DNA of 64,000 bases from Tritonibacter litoralis (GTDB lineage: Bacteria > Pseudomonadota > Alphaproteobacteria > Rhodobacterales > Rhodobacteraceae), in NCBI RefSeq assembly GCF_009496005.1, contig NZ_WIBF01000001.1, positions 620,001 to 684,000 on the forward strand. The letters run 5' to 3'. The position numbers were made by a program, and so were the translations under genes. The notes under the pieces were generated by a model. It saw nothing but the letters and a program-made list of their open reading frames with translations, was not told the DNA's origin and did no database searches. Positions 55,789-63,796 of the stretch are shown here, piece after piece (the first letter of the stretch is position 1; each line of letters opens with the position of its first letter).

Positions 55789-56977
55789 GCTGCTGTTCAC
55801 ATCCTTCCCAGCCGTGATCCGCTACTTTCAACTGCGCCGCCGCGGCGAGGCGATGACCGTTTGGAACATGAAAACCGCCGTGTTCCTTTGGGCGATTATG
55901 GCCGTGGCCGTCTTTACCCTTGTCTTCTATTTCCACCCCAAAACCTATGCAGGCGTTGTCCCCTATCGCACCGTATCCGTGGTCGCACAAACCACCGGTC
56001 CGGTGACCGAGGTTGCGGTCACCAATGGCCAGCGGGTCGAGGCCGGGGATCTCTTGTTTCGCATCGAAGACAGCGCCCAGCGCGCAGCTCTGGCAGAGGC
56101 CCAGGCCCAGCTTGCGGTGATCGACGCCGAAGAGGGCAAGGCCGAAGATAGCAAAAAAGTGGCCGAAGCCGGCGTGACCGAGATCGAGGCCCGCATTGTC
56201 AGCCTGCAGGATGACTTAAACGACGCCGAAGCCTTGGTTGAACGTGGTGTAGGCACCACAAACACCGTCGTCGAAGCGCGCGCCGTTTTGGAATCCGCTC
56301 AGGCCGACCTCGACGCTGCCCGCTCGCAGCTGGATCTGGCGCTGGTGGAGCTCGAACAAAGCATCCCCGCCCAGCGGCAGGCTGTTGAGGCCGCGATCGA
56401 GCAGGCCGAAACCGCGCTTGGCTTCACCGAGGTGCGCAGCTTTGTGGGCGGCACCGTCACCCAGCTGGCCCTCAGCGAGGGCAGCCCGGCCACCACATTG
56501 GTTGTGCGCCCCTCCATGATCATCATCCCCGACCGCCCCAAGGATGTGCCAATACGGGTGCTGGCTGGTTTCTCGCAGGTGGCCAACTCCACGATCTACG
56601 AGGGCATGCCCGCCGAGGTTGCCTGTGATGCCAATGCCAATCTGGGCTTTCGCAACGCGATTTTCCCAGCCCATATCGTTCTGGTCCAACCTGCCGTGGC
56701 CACCGGTCAGGTGGTGCCCAGCGGCGACATCCGCGAGCTGAACAACGCCACCTATCGCGGCAGCGTTCAGGCCTTTGTGGAACTGGTTCACCCGGAACAT
56801 GAAGCCATGCTGCTGGATGGTACCGGCTGTATCGTACAGGCCTATACCAATAATATGGACGGTGTGTTTGGCCATATCATCGCAGCCACCGGCGTCGTCA
56901 AAGCCGCAGGCCTGCGCATGAAAGTGCTTGGCTCCATCTTCAACGGTATCGGTCTTGCGGGTGGTGGCGGCCACTAA
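55781..56977 (+). CDS. HlyD-family membrane fusion protein
   Basis: The 398-residue protein has one N-terminal transmembrane helix (about residues 28-50), a lipoyl/barrel-sandwich half-motif VVAQTTGPVTEVAVTNGQRV, an alpha-helical hairpin rich in Ala, Glu and Gln (about 95-205) and the second half-motif TEVRSFVGGTVTQLALSEGS. Such proteins link an inner membrane pump to the outer membrane. There is no partner ABC or MFS pump nearby, so it may act with the small membrane protein that overlaps its start. It could export a glycan precursor, but this is inference. Confidence 0.87.
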   Translation: MFELLFTSFPAVIRYFQLRRRGEAMTVWNMKTAVFLWAIMAVAVFTLVFYFHPKTYAGVVPYRTVSVVAQTTGPVTEVAVTNGQRVEAGDLLFRIEDSAQRAALAEAQAQLAVIDAEEGKAEDSKKVAEAGVTEIEARIVSLQDDLNDAEALVERGVGTTNTVVEARAVLESAQADLDAARSQLDLALVELEQSIPAQRQAVEAAIEQAETALGFTEVRSFVGGTVTQLALSEGSPATTLVVRPSMIIIPDRPKDVPIRVLAGFSQVANSTIYEGMPAEVACDANANLGFRNAIFPAHIVLVQPAVATGQVVPSGDIRELNNATYRGSVQAFVELVHPEHEAMLLDGTGCIVQAYTNNMDGVFGHIIAATGVVKAAGLRMKVLGSIFNGIGLAGGGGH

Positions 56978-57210
56978 CGCTCTCTCGTGACGCGCCGCTT
57001 TGACCCGCCTCAAAGCGGCGCGCCACATTTACAAACCTGGTCTCAGGCCCTGCTCAACCCCGGCTCCAGTCCCAACTCCAGACCCGCGCGGACCGCCGCT
57101 GCCGCCGACAAATCTGCCTGAGTTTACCAAAATTTGGCCGTATTCTGCCGTTAACCCTCATGGTAACCAAAAGCCGGACATCGTTTTTCGGCATATTGAG
57201 GACGACGGGT

Positions 57211-58170
57211 ATGCAAGAAGTCATCGACGCGCTGGACGAAGATCTCTCGGGGCTGAAACCGGCCCAGTGGAAGGCCCGCATGGCCGAAATCGCCGAGGAA
57301 AACGGCCTGTTTCAGGACCTGGGCGACCGCCATTTTGCAACCTTCATTGATCAGGGCAACACGCTCCTGGTCACGTTTGAAACCCTACAGGGCATCCACA
57401 ACCTCTCGGATCAGGCACAGCCCCTGGGCTTTGATCTGGTGCGCAACCTCGGCTGGTCGCATCTGTGTCTTGTGTCCGACGGCGACACCTGGTTTCGCGA
57501 TGAACAGATCTATGCGTTCTTTGACCAGCTGATCGACGACGGCTTCTTTGAAGAATTTGACAATGTGGTCTTCTATGGCGCAGGCCCCTGTGGCTATTCG
57601 GCGGCGGCCTATTCGGTGGCCGCACCTGGCGCCACCGTGCTGGCGATTCAGCCCCAGGCCACGCTGGATCCGCGCATGACCGAATGGGACGACCGTTTTG
57701 TGGAAATGCGCCGCACCTCCTTCACCGACCGCTACGGCTATGCCCCCGATATGCTGGATGCAGCCGACCACGCCTTTATCATCTTTGACCCCTACGAGCG
57801 TCTGGATGCCATGCACGCCGCCCTCTTTGCGCGCCCCAATGTGACCCGCCTACGCCTGCCCTTTATGGGCGCGGCCGTCCAGACCCGCCTGATCGAGATG
57901 GAGATCCTCTATTCCATCCTCTCCAAGGTTGGCTCCGGCAAGCTGACCCAGCAAAGCTTTTTCAAACTGGCCCGCGCCCGACGCAACAATGGCGGTTATC
58001 TCAAAGGGCTGATGGCCCATATCGACAATCAGGACCGCCCCTATCTGGTGGCGCTTTTGTGCCGCAATGTGACCCAGCGCCTGCGCGCGCCACGCTTCCG
58101 CCGTCGCCTCCAGGGGCTGAAAAAACGCGCCGAAGCCGGCGATTTCACCTGGCCCAGCGAACGCAGCTGA
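57211..58170 (+). CDS. uncharacterised alpha/beta-hydrolase-like protein
   Basis: The 319-residue protein has a central segment FYGAGPCGYSAAAYSVAAPG (about residues 127-146) that resembles the nucleophile elbow of alpha/beta hydrolases found with surface-polysaccharide genes (YGSSMGGYAA pattern), but the expected Ser is replaced by Gly. A few aromatic residues and Asp/His residues (DAADHAFIIFDPYERL) follow. The start at 57211 follows GAGGA; an earlier ATG at 57160 has no such site. No signal peptide is seen. I cannot assign a function; it could be a binding or pseudo-enzyme member. Confidence 0.65.
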   Translation: MQEVIDALDEDLSGLKPAQWKARMAEIAEENGLFQDLGDRHFATFIDQGNTLLVTFETLQGIHNLSDQAQPLGFDLVRNLGWSHLCLVSDGDTWFRDEQIYAFFDQLIDDGFFEEFDNVVFYGAGPCGYSAAAYSVAAPGATVLAIQPQATLDPRMTEWDDRFVEMRRTSFTDRYGYAPDMLDAADHAFIIFDPYERLDAMHAALFARPNVTRLRLPFMGAAVQTRLIEMEILYSILSKVGSGKLTQQSFFKLARARRNNGGYLKGLMAHIDNQDRPYLVALLCRNVTQRLRAPRFRRRLQGLKKRAEAGDFTWPSERS

Positions 58171-58255
58171 CACGCCCTCTCAAACAGCCCGCGCAGGGGG
58201 TCTTTTTCCCCCGCTGCGACTGTTCCTTTGGGCCGGTCTGTGCTAACGCGACGGC

Positions 58256-59296
58256 ATGACCAAATCGCTGACCATCACCCGCCCCGATGACTGGCACCTG
58301 CATCTGCGCGACGGCGCAATGCTCCAAGCCGTCCTGCCCGAAACCGCCCGCCACTTTGGCCGCGCGATCATCATGCCCAATCTGGTCCCGCCCGTGGTCA
58401 CCGGCGCGCAGGCCGCCGCCTACCGCGACCGCATTCTTGCCGCGCTGCCGGACGGCATGACTTTTGATCCGCTGATGGTCCTCTATCTCACCGAAGACAC
58501 CGATCCCGCAGATGTGGCCGCCGCCCACGCCAGCGGTCTGGTCACCTCGGTCAAACTCTACCCGGCCGGAGCCACCACCAATTCCGCCTCTGGCGTCAAA
58601 GATTTCGACAAGGTCCGCCCAGTTCTGGAAAAAATGGCCGAGATCGGCATGCCGCTCTGTGTGCACGGCGAGGTCACCGACGACGCCGTAGATATTTTCG
58701 ACCGCGAAGCCGTGTTCATCGACCGCGTCCTCGACCCGATCCGCCGCGCGACCCCCGGTCTGCGCGTGGTGATGGAACATATCACCACCAGCGACGGTGT
58801 TGACTATGTCAAAGCCCATGATCAGGACCTCGGCGCAACCATCACCACGCACCACCTGATCATCAACCGCAACCACATTCTGGTGGGCGGCATCAAACCC
58901 CATTATTACTGCCTGCCCGTTGCCAAACGCGAAGAGCACCGCCTCGCCTTGCGGGCTGCCGCCACCTCGGGTGACACCCGGTTCTTCCTTGGCACCGACA
59001 GCGCCCCGCATGTGGACGCGGCCAAGGAATCCGGCTGCGGCTGTGCGGGCTGCTTCACCGCGACCAACACCATGGCGCTTCTCGCTCATGTTTTCGACGA
59101 GGAAGATGCCCTCGACAAACTCGAAGGCTTTACATCAAAAAACGGCCCCGCCTTTTACCGCCTGCCGGAAAACCAGGACACGCTGACCCTGACCAAACAG
59201 GACAGCCCGGTGAAGTTCCCCTATAAAATCGAATGCGAAGACGGCCCTGTCTCGGTCTTTGAACCCGGCTTCCGGGTCTATTGGACCGTAGCCTAA
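58256..59296 (+). CDS. pyrC: dihydroorotase, class II
   Basis: Dihydroorotase closes carbamoyl-aspartate to dihydroorotate in pyrimidine synthesis. The 346-residue zinc enzyme has HLHLRDG near residue 13, the carboxylated Lys in [12 protein letters not shown], ligand histidines in CVHGEV, EHITT and [10 protein letters not shown], and the catalytic Asp in GTDSAPH. There is no clear ribosome site in front of the ATG. It is followed by pyrE after 272 bases, giving two consecutive pyrimidine steps in sequence with the PreA-like enzyme. Confidence 0.96.
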   Translation: MTKSLTITRPDDWHLHLRDGAMLQAVLPETARHFGRAIIMPNLVPPVVTGAQAAAYRDRILAALPDGMTFDPLMVLYLTEDTDPADVAAAHASGLVTSVKLYPAGATTNSASGVKDFDKVRPVLEKMAEIGMPLCVHGEVTDDAVDIFDREAVFIDRVLDPIRRATPGLRVVMEHITTSDGVDYVKAHDQDLGATITTHHLIINRNHILVGGIKPHYYCLPVAKREEHRLALRAAATSGDTRFFLGTDSAPHVDAAKESGCGCAGCFTATNTMALLAHVFDEEDALDKLEGFTSKNGPAFYRLPENQDTLTLTKQDSPVKFPYKIECEDGPVSVFEPGFRVYWTVA

Positions 59297-59365
59297 CTCC
59301 CAAACCGCCTGCCCCTGCCCACTTCGCCACATGAGGCGCGCCAAAGGGCAGGCGCTTGGGTCGCC

Positions 59366-59412
59366 CCTTTCATCTTTTCAAAAATACTTCCGCCGGAGGC
59401 TCCCCCGCGTGC
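59366..59412. repeat. short conserved-looking intergenic element (Roseobacter-type)
   Basis: Between pyrC and pyrE lies a segment containing CTTTTCAAAAATACTTCCGC and then CGGAGGC. I recall near-identical strings in many Roseobacter intergenic regions. Only one copy is in this window, and it contains a CCGCCGGAGG mini-dyad. Its function is unknown. Confidence 0.4.
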
Positions 59413-59568
59413 CTCTGGCGATGAAGTTCATTGCCGTCACTTGCCCTTGCTTGGCGTTCTTCAAAGCTTACCCTATGCACGCGATACGCGCACGAAAGCC
59501 CTCTCGACATCGCGCGTCTGGGCCGGTATCAGCGCTCAAACCACTGACTGTCCCAAGAAGGTGCCGCC

Positions 59569-60246
59569 ATGATCCCCACATCCTTCCCCTCCCGCGAAGA
59601 AATTGCCCGTCTGTCTGCCCGTATGCTGCTGGAAATCGGCGCGGTGAATTTCAACACGGATGAGCCTTACACGCTGGCCTCCGGCCTGCCCTCGCCCAGC
59701 TATATCGACTGCCGCAAGCTGATCTCCTTCCCGCGGATCCGCTCCACCCTGATGGATTTCCTGACCATCACCGTGATGCGCAACGCAGGGTTTGAGGCCT
59801 TCGACAATATCGCCGGAGGTGAGACCGCAGGCATCCCGTTTGGCGCGCTGGTGGCGGAGCGAATGGCGCTGCCGATGACCTATGTGCGCAAGAAACCCAA
59901 AGGATACGGTCGCAACGCCCGCATCGAAGGCGTGATGACCGAGGACCAGCGCGTTTTGCTGGTGGAGGACATGACCACCGATGGCGGCTCCAAACTCTCT
60001 TTTGTGGATGCGATCCGCGAGACCGGGGCCGCGTGTGGCCACACGGCGGTGATCTTTTATTACGACATTTTCCCCGAAACCACCCAGCGCCTTGGCGATC
60101 ACGGGGTCGAGCTGCATTACTTGTGCACCTGGTGGGACGTTCTGGCCGAGGCCAAGGCGCAACAGGCCTTCAGCCCCGAAACCCTGGCCGAGGTTGAAAA
60201 TTTCCTCAACGATCCGCGCGCTTGGCAGGAAGCCAACAAAAAGTAA
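59569..60246 (+). CDS. pyrE: orotate phosphoribosyltransferase
   Basis: PyrE attaches ribose-5-phosphate from PRPP to orotate to give OMP. The 225-residue protein has [20 protein letters not shown], the active-site loop [13 protein letters not shown] and the PRPP-binding motif [13 protein letters not shown] (about residues 127-139). AAGGTG lies before the ATG. It is the second pyrimidine gene after pyrC and ends with its own terminator. Confidence 0.97.
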   Translation: MIPTSFPSREEIARLSARMLLEIGAVNFNTDEPYTLASGLPSPSYIDCRKLISFPRIRSTLMDFLTITVMRNAGFEAFDNIAGGETAGIPFGALVAERMALPMTYVRKKPKGYGRNARIEGVMTEDQRVLLVEDMTTDGGSKLSFVDAIRETGAACGHTAVIFYYDIFPETTQRLGDHGVELHYLCTWWDVLAEAKAQQAFSPETLAEVENFLNDPRAWQEANKK

Positions 60247-60275
60247 TCTGGCGGAACGCCAACACGATGTAACGA

Positions 60276-60306
60276 AAAAAGCCCGCCTCCCATGGCCGGG
60301 CTTTTT
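60276..60306. terminator. terminator after pyrE
   Basis: AAAAAGCCCG and CGGGCTTTTT pair across an eleven-base loop, with A-rich and T-rich sides. Confidence 0.88.
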
Positions 60307-60480
60307 CTTTTGCCCCCTCTGGCCCCGCGCCCCCGTCTCCCAGATCCCATTTTTTAAGCAACCGGCGTAATTCTTTGCGCCAATTGGCATATGCACGGCT
60401 TTTCACCAGAAAAAATTTGACTCCCAGGACCATCGCCCTGAATAATTTTACCAAACAGTCAAAAAAATGGGAACGCTACC

Positions 60481-61575
60481 TTGGACAAGCTAAAAACAAC
60501 ATTCACGGGTCTCGAGTTCGTAAATCCATTCATCCTCGCCTCTGCGCCCCCCACCGAGAACAAGCGCAAGATCCTCAAGGCGTTTGAGGCCGGCTGGGGC
60601 GGTGTGGTGACCAAAACCATCGGCCTGCACCCGGTGGAAAACGTGGCCGGGCCCAAGACGATTTACCAACGTACCAGCGAGCAGAAACCCTATGTCTCGC
60701 GCAACAAACGGCCCGAGACGATGTCGCATTCCTCTTGGAACTGGGAGCTGATCTCTGATCAGGTTCTGGACCAATGGTTGCCGGATCTGAAGGAGATCAA
60801 GGAGACCTATCCCGACCGTATGCTGATTGCCTCCATCATGGCGGGGGCTGGCAGCGAAGAAGAGATGAAGAACTGGCAGAAACTGGCAACCTCCTGCGTG
60901 GATGTGGGCTGTGACGCGCTGGAATTGAACCTCTCTTGCCCGCATATGGACCGCAAGGACATGGGCGCCAATGTGGCCAATGACGAAGACATTATCCGCC
61001 AGATCCTGGCGGCCGTGCTAGCAGTGGTAGATGTCCCGGTCTGGGTCAAGCTGACGCCCTCGACCTCCACCCTGACGGACGCGGCCCACGCGGCCTATGA
61101 TGCCGGTGCTGCGGCCATCTCCCTGTGCAACACCTTCCCCTCCCTGCCCCTGATGGATCCCGAAACCCTCAAGTTTGAGGTCGAGGTCGACGGGCTTGTG
61201 ACCTCCGGCGGCCAAGGTGGTCTGGCGATTTTGAACCAGGCGCTGCAGCGCGTCTCGGACATCTCGCGCGCCTGCCCCGACAAAGAAATCTCGGGCATCG
61301 GCGGCATTAAAGGCTTCCGCGAAGCGTTCAACTTCATCGTACACGGCGCAGGCAACCTGCAGATCTGCACGGCGGCGATGGAAGAAAAAGGCAGCGGCGG
61401 CGTCGGTGTCAAACTGATCCAAGAGCTCAAAGAGGATCTGGCCGATTACTTGGACCGTCACGGCCACGAGTCGATCGAAGCCTTCCGTGGCATCGCCCGC
61501 GAACGCATCGTCCAACCCTCCCAAATCCGCCGCAAAAGCGACGACTACAACGGCGGCTACGCAAAATCCGCCTAA
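60481..61575 (+). CDS. PreA-like dihydropyrimidine/dihydroorotate dehydrogenase without ferredoxin domain
   Basis: The 364-residue TIM-barrel flavoenzyme resembles the PreA half of NAD-dependent dihydropyrimidine dehydrogenase. It has NPFILASAPPTEN at the start, ELNLSCPHMDRKDMG with the active-site Cys (about residue 154), VWVKLTPST and SGIGGIKGF. It lacks the two [4Fe-4S] C-terminal motifs of canonical PreA, ending instead in DDYNGGYAKSA. The start is TTG (LDKLKTTFTGLEF). No PreT gene is adjacent. Its position after pyrE suggests pyrimidine metabolism, but the partner and direction of reaction are unknown. Confidence 0.86.
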   Translation: MDKLKTTFTGLEFVNPFILASAPPTENKRKILKAFEAGWGGVVTKTIGLHPVENVAGPKTIYQRTSEQKPYVSRNKRPETMSHSSWNWELISDQVLDQWLPDLKEIKETYPDRMLIASIMAGAGSEEEMKNWQKLATSCVDVGCDALELNLSCPHMDRKDMGANVANDEDIIRQILAAVLAVVDVPVWVKLTPSTSTLTDAAHAAYDAGAAAISLCNTFPSLPLMDPETLKFEVEVDGLVTSGGQGGLAILNQALQRVSDISRACPDKEISGIGGIKGFREAFNFIVHGAGNLQICTAAMEEKGSGGVGVKLIQELKEDLADYLDRHGHESIEAFRGIARERIVQPSQIRRKSDDYNGGYAKSA

Positions 61576-61605
61576 GAAAAAGACACAAAGTCGCGTAACC
61601 AGTCA

Positions 61606-61635
61606 CCCCCGGTCCGCGAGGACTGGGGGGTTTTT
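61606..61635 (+). terminator. terminator after the PreA-like gene
   Basis: A 10-bp stem (CCCCCGGTCC / GGACTGGGGG, one G-T pair) with a GCGA tetraloop is followed by GTTTTT. Confidence 0.85.
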
Positions 61636-61817
61636 GCAAGGGCCTATTTGCGTATTTCTGAGCCATTCATACATGGTGCGGCGGACGCTGGCTGAGATCC
61701 CTTCTTGACCGATGCTGCACAGTCCGCAGGTGACCGGTGGTCGTCGAAAGCCGACATTGGTTGAAGCAAGGGAGGGAGCCCTTAAGTGCCCCGTAGAAAG
61801 CAGCGCAAGAATTCGAG
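61636..61817. other. intergenic region, possibly an eroded gene
   Basis: No intact gene is visible. The minus strand translates to QEGISASVRRTMYEWLRN over about 61655-61715, which is helix-turn-helix-like and could be a fragment of an old regulator or recombinase; I cannot support more. Confidence 0.35.
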
Positions 61818-61841
61818 GCGGGGCGCGAAAAGACGCCCCGC
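61818..61841 (-). terminator. terminator after the QorB-like gene
   Basis: GCGGGGCG and CGCCCCGC form an 8-bp GC-rich stem with an eight-base loop, ten bases after the stop of the minus-strand gene. The following T-run is weak. Confidence 0.6.
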
Positions 61842-61850
61842 ACAAAGGCT

Positions 61851-62696
61851 TTATCCGATGGCTGTGGCTACCGCCGAGGCGAGTGGGGTTGTCGGGCGCC
61901 CGATCAGGGTGGAAAGCTGCGTTCCATCATCAAACAACGCGCCCTTCGACGCCTCGACGTCACAATGGGCAAGGAGCCCAGCCAGCTCCGCAGGTAGGCC
62001 CGCGCTGGTGAGCGCTGCCGCATAGTCGGGCTCAGGCATATCGACATAAGGGATGTCCCTGCCCGCCTGGGCAGACAGCGTCGCGGCCAGATCGGTCAGG
62101 GTATAGCTGTCATCACCGGAGAGCTCGTAGGTCTTGCCTTGAAGGCCCGTGTCCAGCAAGACAGCCGCAGCAGCATCGGCGTAGTCCTGCCGCGTGGCTG
62201 AAGATATCCGGCCATCCCCGGCCGCACCGATCAATGCGTTGTGTTCCAGTGCCGCGGGCAACCCCATGGTGTAGTTTTCCGTGTACCAACCGTTGCGCAG
62301 CACGGTATGGCCGATGCCAGATGCGGCCAGAAGTTTTTCTGTCTCCACGTGTTCCAGCGCAAGGCCCAGCGTGCTGTTTGGTGCGTTCAGCAGGCTTGTA
62401 TAGACAATGTGCTTCACACCCGCTTCCTTGGCGGCTTCGATCACCGCTGCATGTTGAGGAACACGGCGACCGACTTCGCTGCCCGAGATCAACAGCAGCG
62501 TCTCAACGCCTCCCAAAGACGCAGCGAGCGTTTCAGGGGCGTCGTAGTCAAAAGCACGGACAGGCACGCCCAGATCGGCGGCCTTGTCGGGATTGCGGGC
62601 CAAAGCAATGAGACCCTCCGGCGCGGCTTTGGTTTTCAGGGTCTCGACAACAAGGCGGCCAAGCTGGCCGGTGGCCCCGGTCACTGCGATTGTCAT
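61851..62696 (-). CDS. NmrA/QorB-like NAD(P)-binding oxidoreductase
   Basis: The 281-residue atypical short-chain reductase has the dinucleotide motif VTGATGQLGRL (residues 4-14), the NADPH-preferring ARNPDK after strand two, YTSLLNAPNSTLG and LRNGWYTENY, all typical of the QorB/YtfG quinone reductase group. It would reduce quinones or act as a redox sensor. It starts at 62696 with GGAG upstream. It is divergent from an HxlR-family gene, as in the qorR-qorB pairs of other bacteria, and shares a 101-base control region. Confidence 0.85.
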   Translation of the reverse strand: MTIAVTGATGQLGRLVVETLKTKAAPEGLIALARNPDKAADLGVPVRAFDYDAPETLAASLGGVETLLLISGSEVGRRVPQHAAVIEAAKEAGVKHIVYTSLLNAPNSTLGLALEHVETEKLLAASGIGHTVLRNGWYTENYTMGLPAALEHNALIGAAGDGRISSATRQDYADAAAAVLLDTGLQGKTYELSGDDSYTLTDLAATLSAQAGRDIPYVDMPEPDYAAALTSAGLPAELAGLLAHCDVEASKGALFDDGTQLSTLIGRPTTPLASAVATAIG

Positions 62697-62740
62697 GGCT
62701 GATATCTCCAAATTTTTTCCATGCCATACAGCTAGGCCCT

Positions 62741-62760
62741 TTACTTGCAAAAGGTAAGTA
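62741..62760. promoter_or_regulatory. HxlR-type operator between qorB-like and qorR-like genes
   Basis: TACTT-N9-AAGTA lies inside TTACTTGCAAAAGGTAAGTA, a dyad of the type bound by HxlR regulators. A second near-dyad CATAC...GTATG follows at about 62762-62780. Confidence 0.55.
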
Positions 62761-62797
62761 CATACATTTTTGTTAGTATGAAATTTATGAGGTCTCC

Positions 62798-63187
62798 ATG
62801 CCGAAACTCAGTGACGCCGTTCGTTCGGGCAAGTTGATAGGAAACCTGCAAGCACAGGAATGTCCGTCGCGCAGTATCCTCAAGCATGTCACTGGCCGCT
62901 GGGCCGTTCTGACGCTGATTGCGCTTCAGGGAAGGACGATCCGCTTTGCTGCGCTCAGGCGAACGATCGGCGGGGTCAGTGATCGGATGCTGACACAAAC
63001 GCTTCAGACATTGGAAGCAGATGGATTCGTGCATCGGCAGGCCTTCAAGGTCGTACCGCCTCATGTTGAATACAGCTTGACCCCGATGGGCGAAGAGGTC
63101 GCGCAACATGTGCGCGTGCTCGCAGACTGGATCGAAGACAACACCGGCAACATCCTGTCGACGCGGGAAGAGATCGCGGCAGATTAA
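62798..63187 (+). CDS. HxlR-family transcriptional regulator (QorR-like)
   Basis: The 129-residue winged-helix regulator has a single Cys22 in AQECPSRSILKHVTGRW, the position used for redox sensing in QorR and YodB-like proteins. The HTH region is FAALRRTIGGVSDRMLTQTL, and YSLTPMGEEV forms the wing. It probably represses itself and the divergent reductase when reduced, responding to diamide or quinones. The dyad in the shared region is its likely site. Confidence 0.88.
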   Translation: MPKLSDAVRSGKLIGNLQAQECPSRSILKHVTGRWAVLTLIALQGRTIRFAALRRTIGGVSDRMLTQTLQTLEADGFVHRQAFKVVPPHVEYSLTPMGEEVAQHVRVLADWIEDNTGNILSTREEIAAD

Positions 63188-63381
63188 TCGGACGCTATGG
63201 AGCCCAAACCGGCGGCAATCTTATGCGCCGTGAATGATAGCGCGCCTATGCTGATTTTCGCGGCTGTCGCGACCCGCAAAAAGCGGCCAATTAGATCAGA
63301 AATGGCAATTGCACCAAAGTTGGGTCAACGGCTGGTTTCCGAGAAAGATGGCGGCCAACGTTGGTTGGCCACCGCGACCGG

Positions 63382-63675
63382 TTATAAATGTGCTAGGATG
63401 ACACTTGTCGGTTGCTCTGCGAGCATATTCTCAAGGCCAGCCCACGCGCCTGATGCGACCAGATTGTTGATATGAGTTGCATGCTTGTCTGCGCTTTCCC
63501 AATCTTCAATAAGCATAAACACCGCTGGGTCGTCGTGGTGTGTCATTACGCGAACACCTGTACACCCATCTACCAAAGGCAATTCGCTCTTAACCGATTG
63601 CATAGCTTCGGCGAAGGCTGTGAGATGTTCTGACTTTGGTTTGAAAGTTACCGCAACAATATGGGTTTTTGTCAT
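63382..63675 (-). CDS. putative antibiotic biosynthesis monooxygenase-like protein (ABM fold)
   Basis: The 97-residue protein begins MTKTHIVAVTFKPKSEHLTAF and has VDGCTGVRVMTHHDDPAVFM and IEDWESADKHATHINN, the signature of the dimeric ferredoxin-like ABM/YgiN fold that acts on quinols. The ATG at 63675 is chosen over an upstream ATG at 63723; AAAGGA lies about ten bases before it. Its neighbours, a quinone reductase-like gene and its regulator, suggest a role in quinone chemistry. Confidence 0.82.
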   Translation of the reverse strand: MTKTHIVAVTFKPKSEHLTAFAEAMQSVKSELPLVDGCTGVRVMTHHDDPAVFMLIEDWESADKHATHINNLVASGAWAGLENMLAEQPTSVILAHL

Positions 63676-63796
63676 AAGGAGGATGTCCTTTGTTGTTTTG
63701 AGTTCCATTAATGAAAGTGGCACATCAGCTTTAATTCGCTAATTCGTTTACTAATTACGCTGGTGTTAATCCAATTTCGACGGCAATATTCGAAAC

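Noticed and set aside
63197-63475. 92-codon plus-strand frame after the HxlR gene
   Set aside because: It overlaps the well-supported ABM-fold gene on the other strand for nearly half its length, and has no ribosome site or known domain.
63677-63685. Strong AAGGAGG followed at once by ATG on the plus strand
   Set aside because: There is no spacer between the ribosome site and ATG, and the frame has only 19 codons; it is chance complementarity in the leader of the minus-strand gene.
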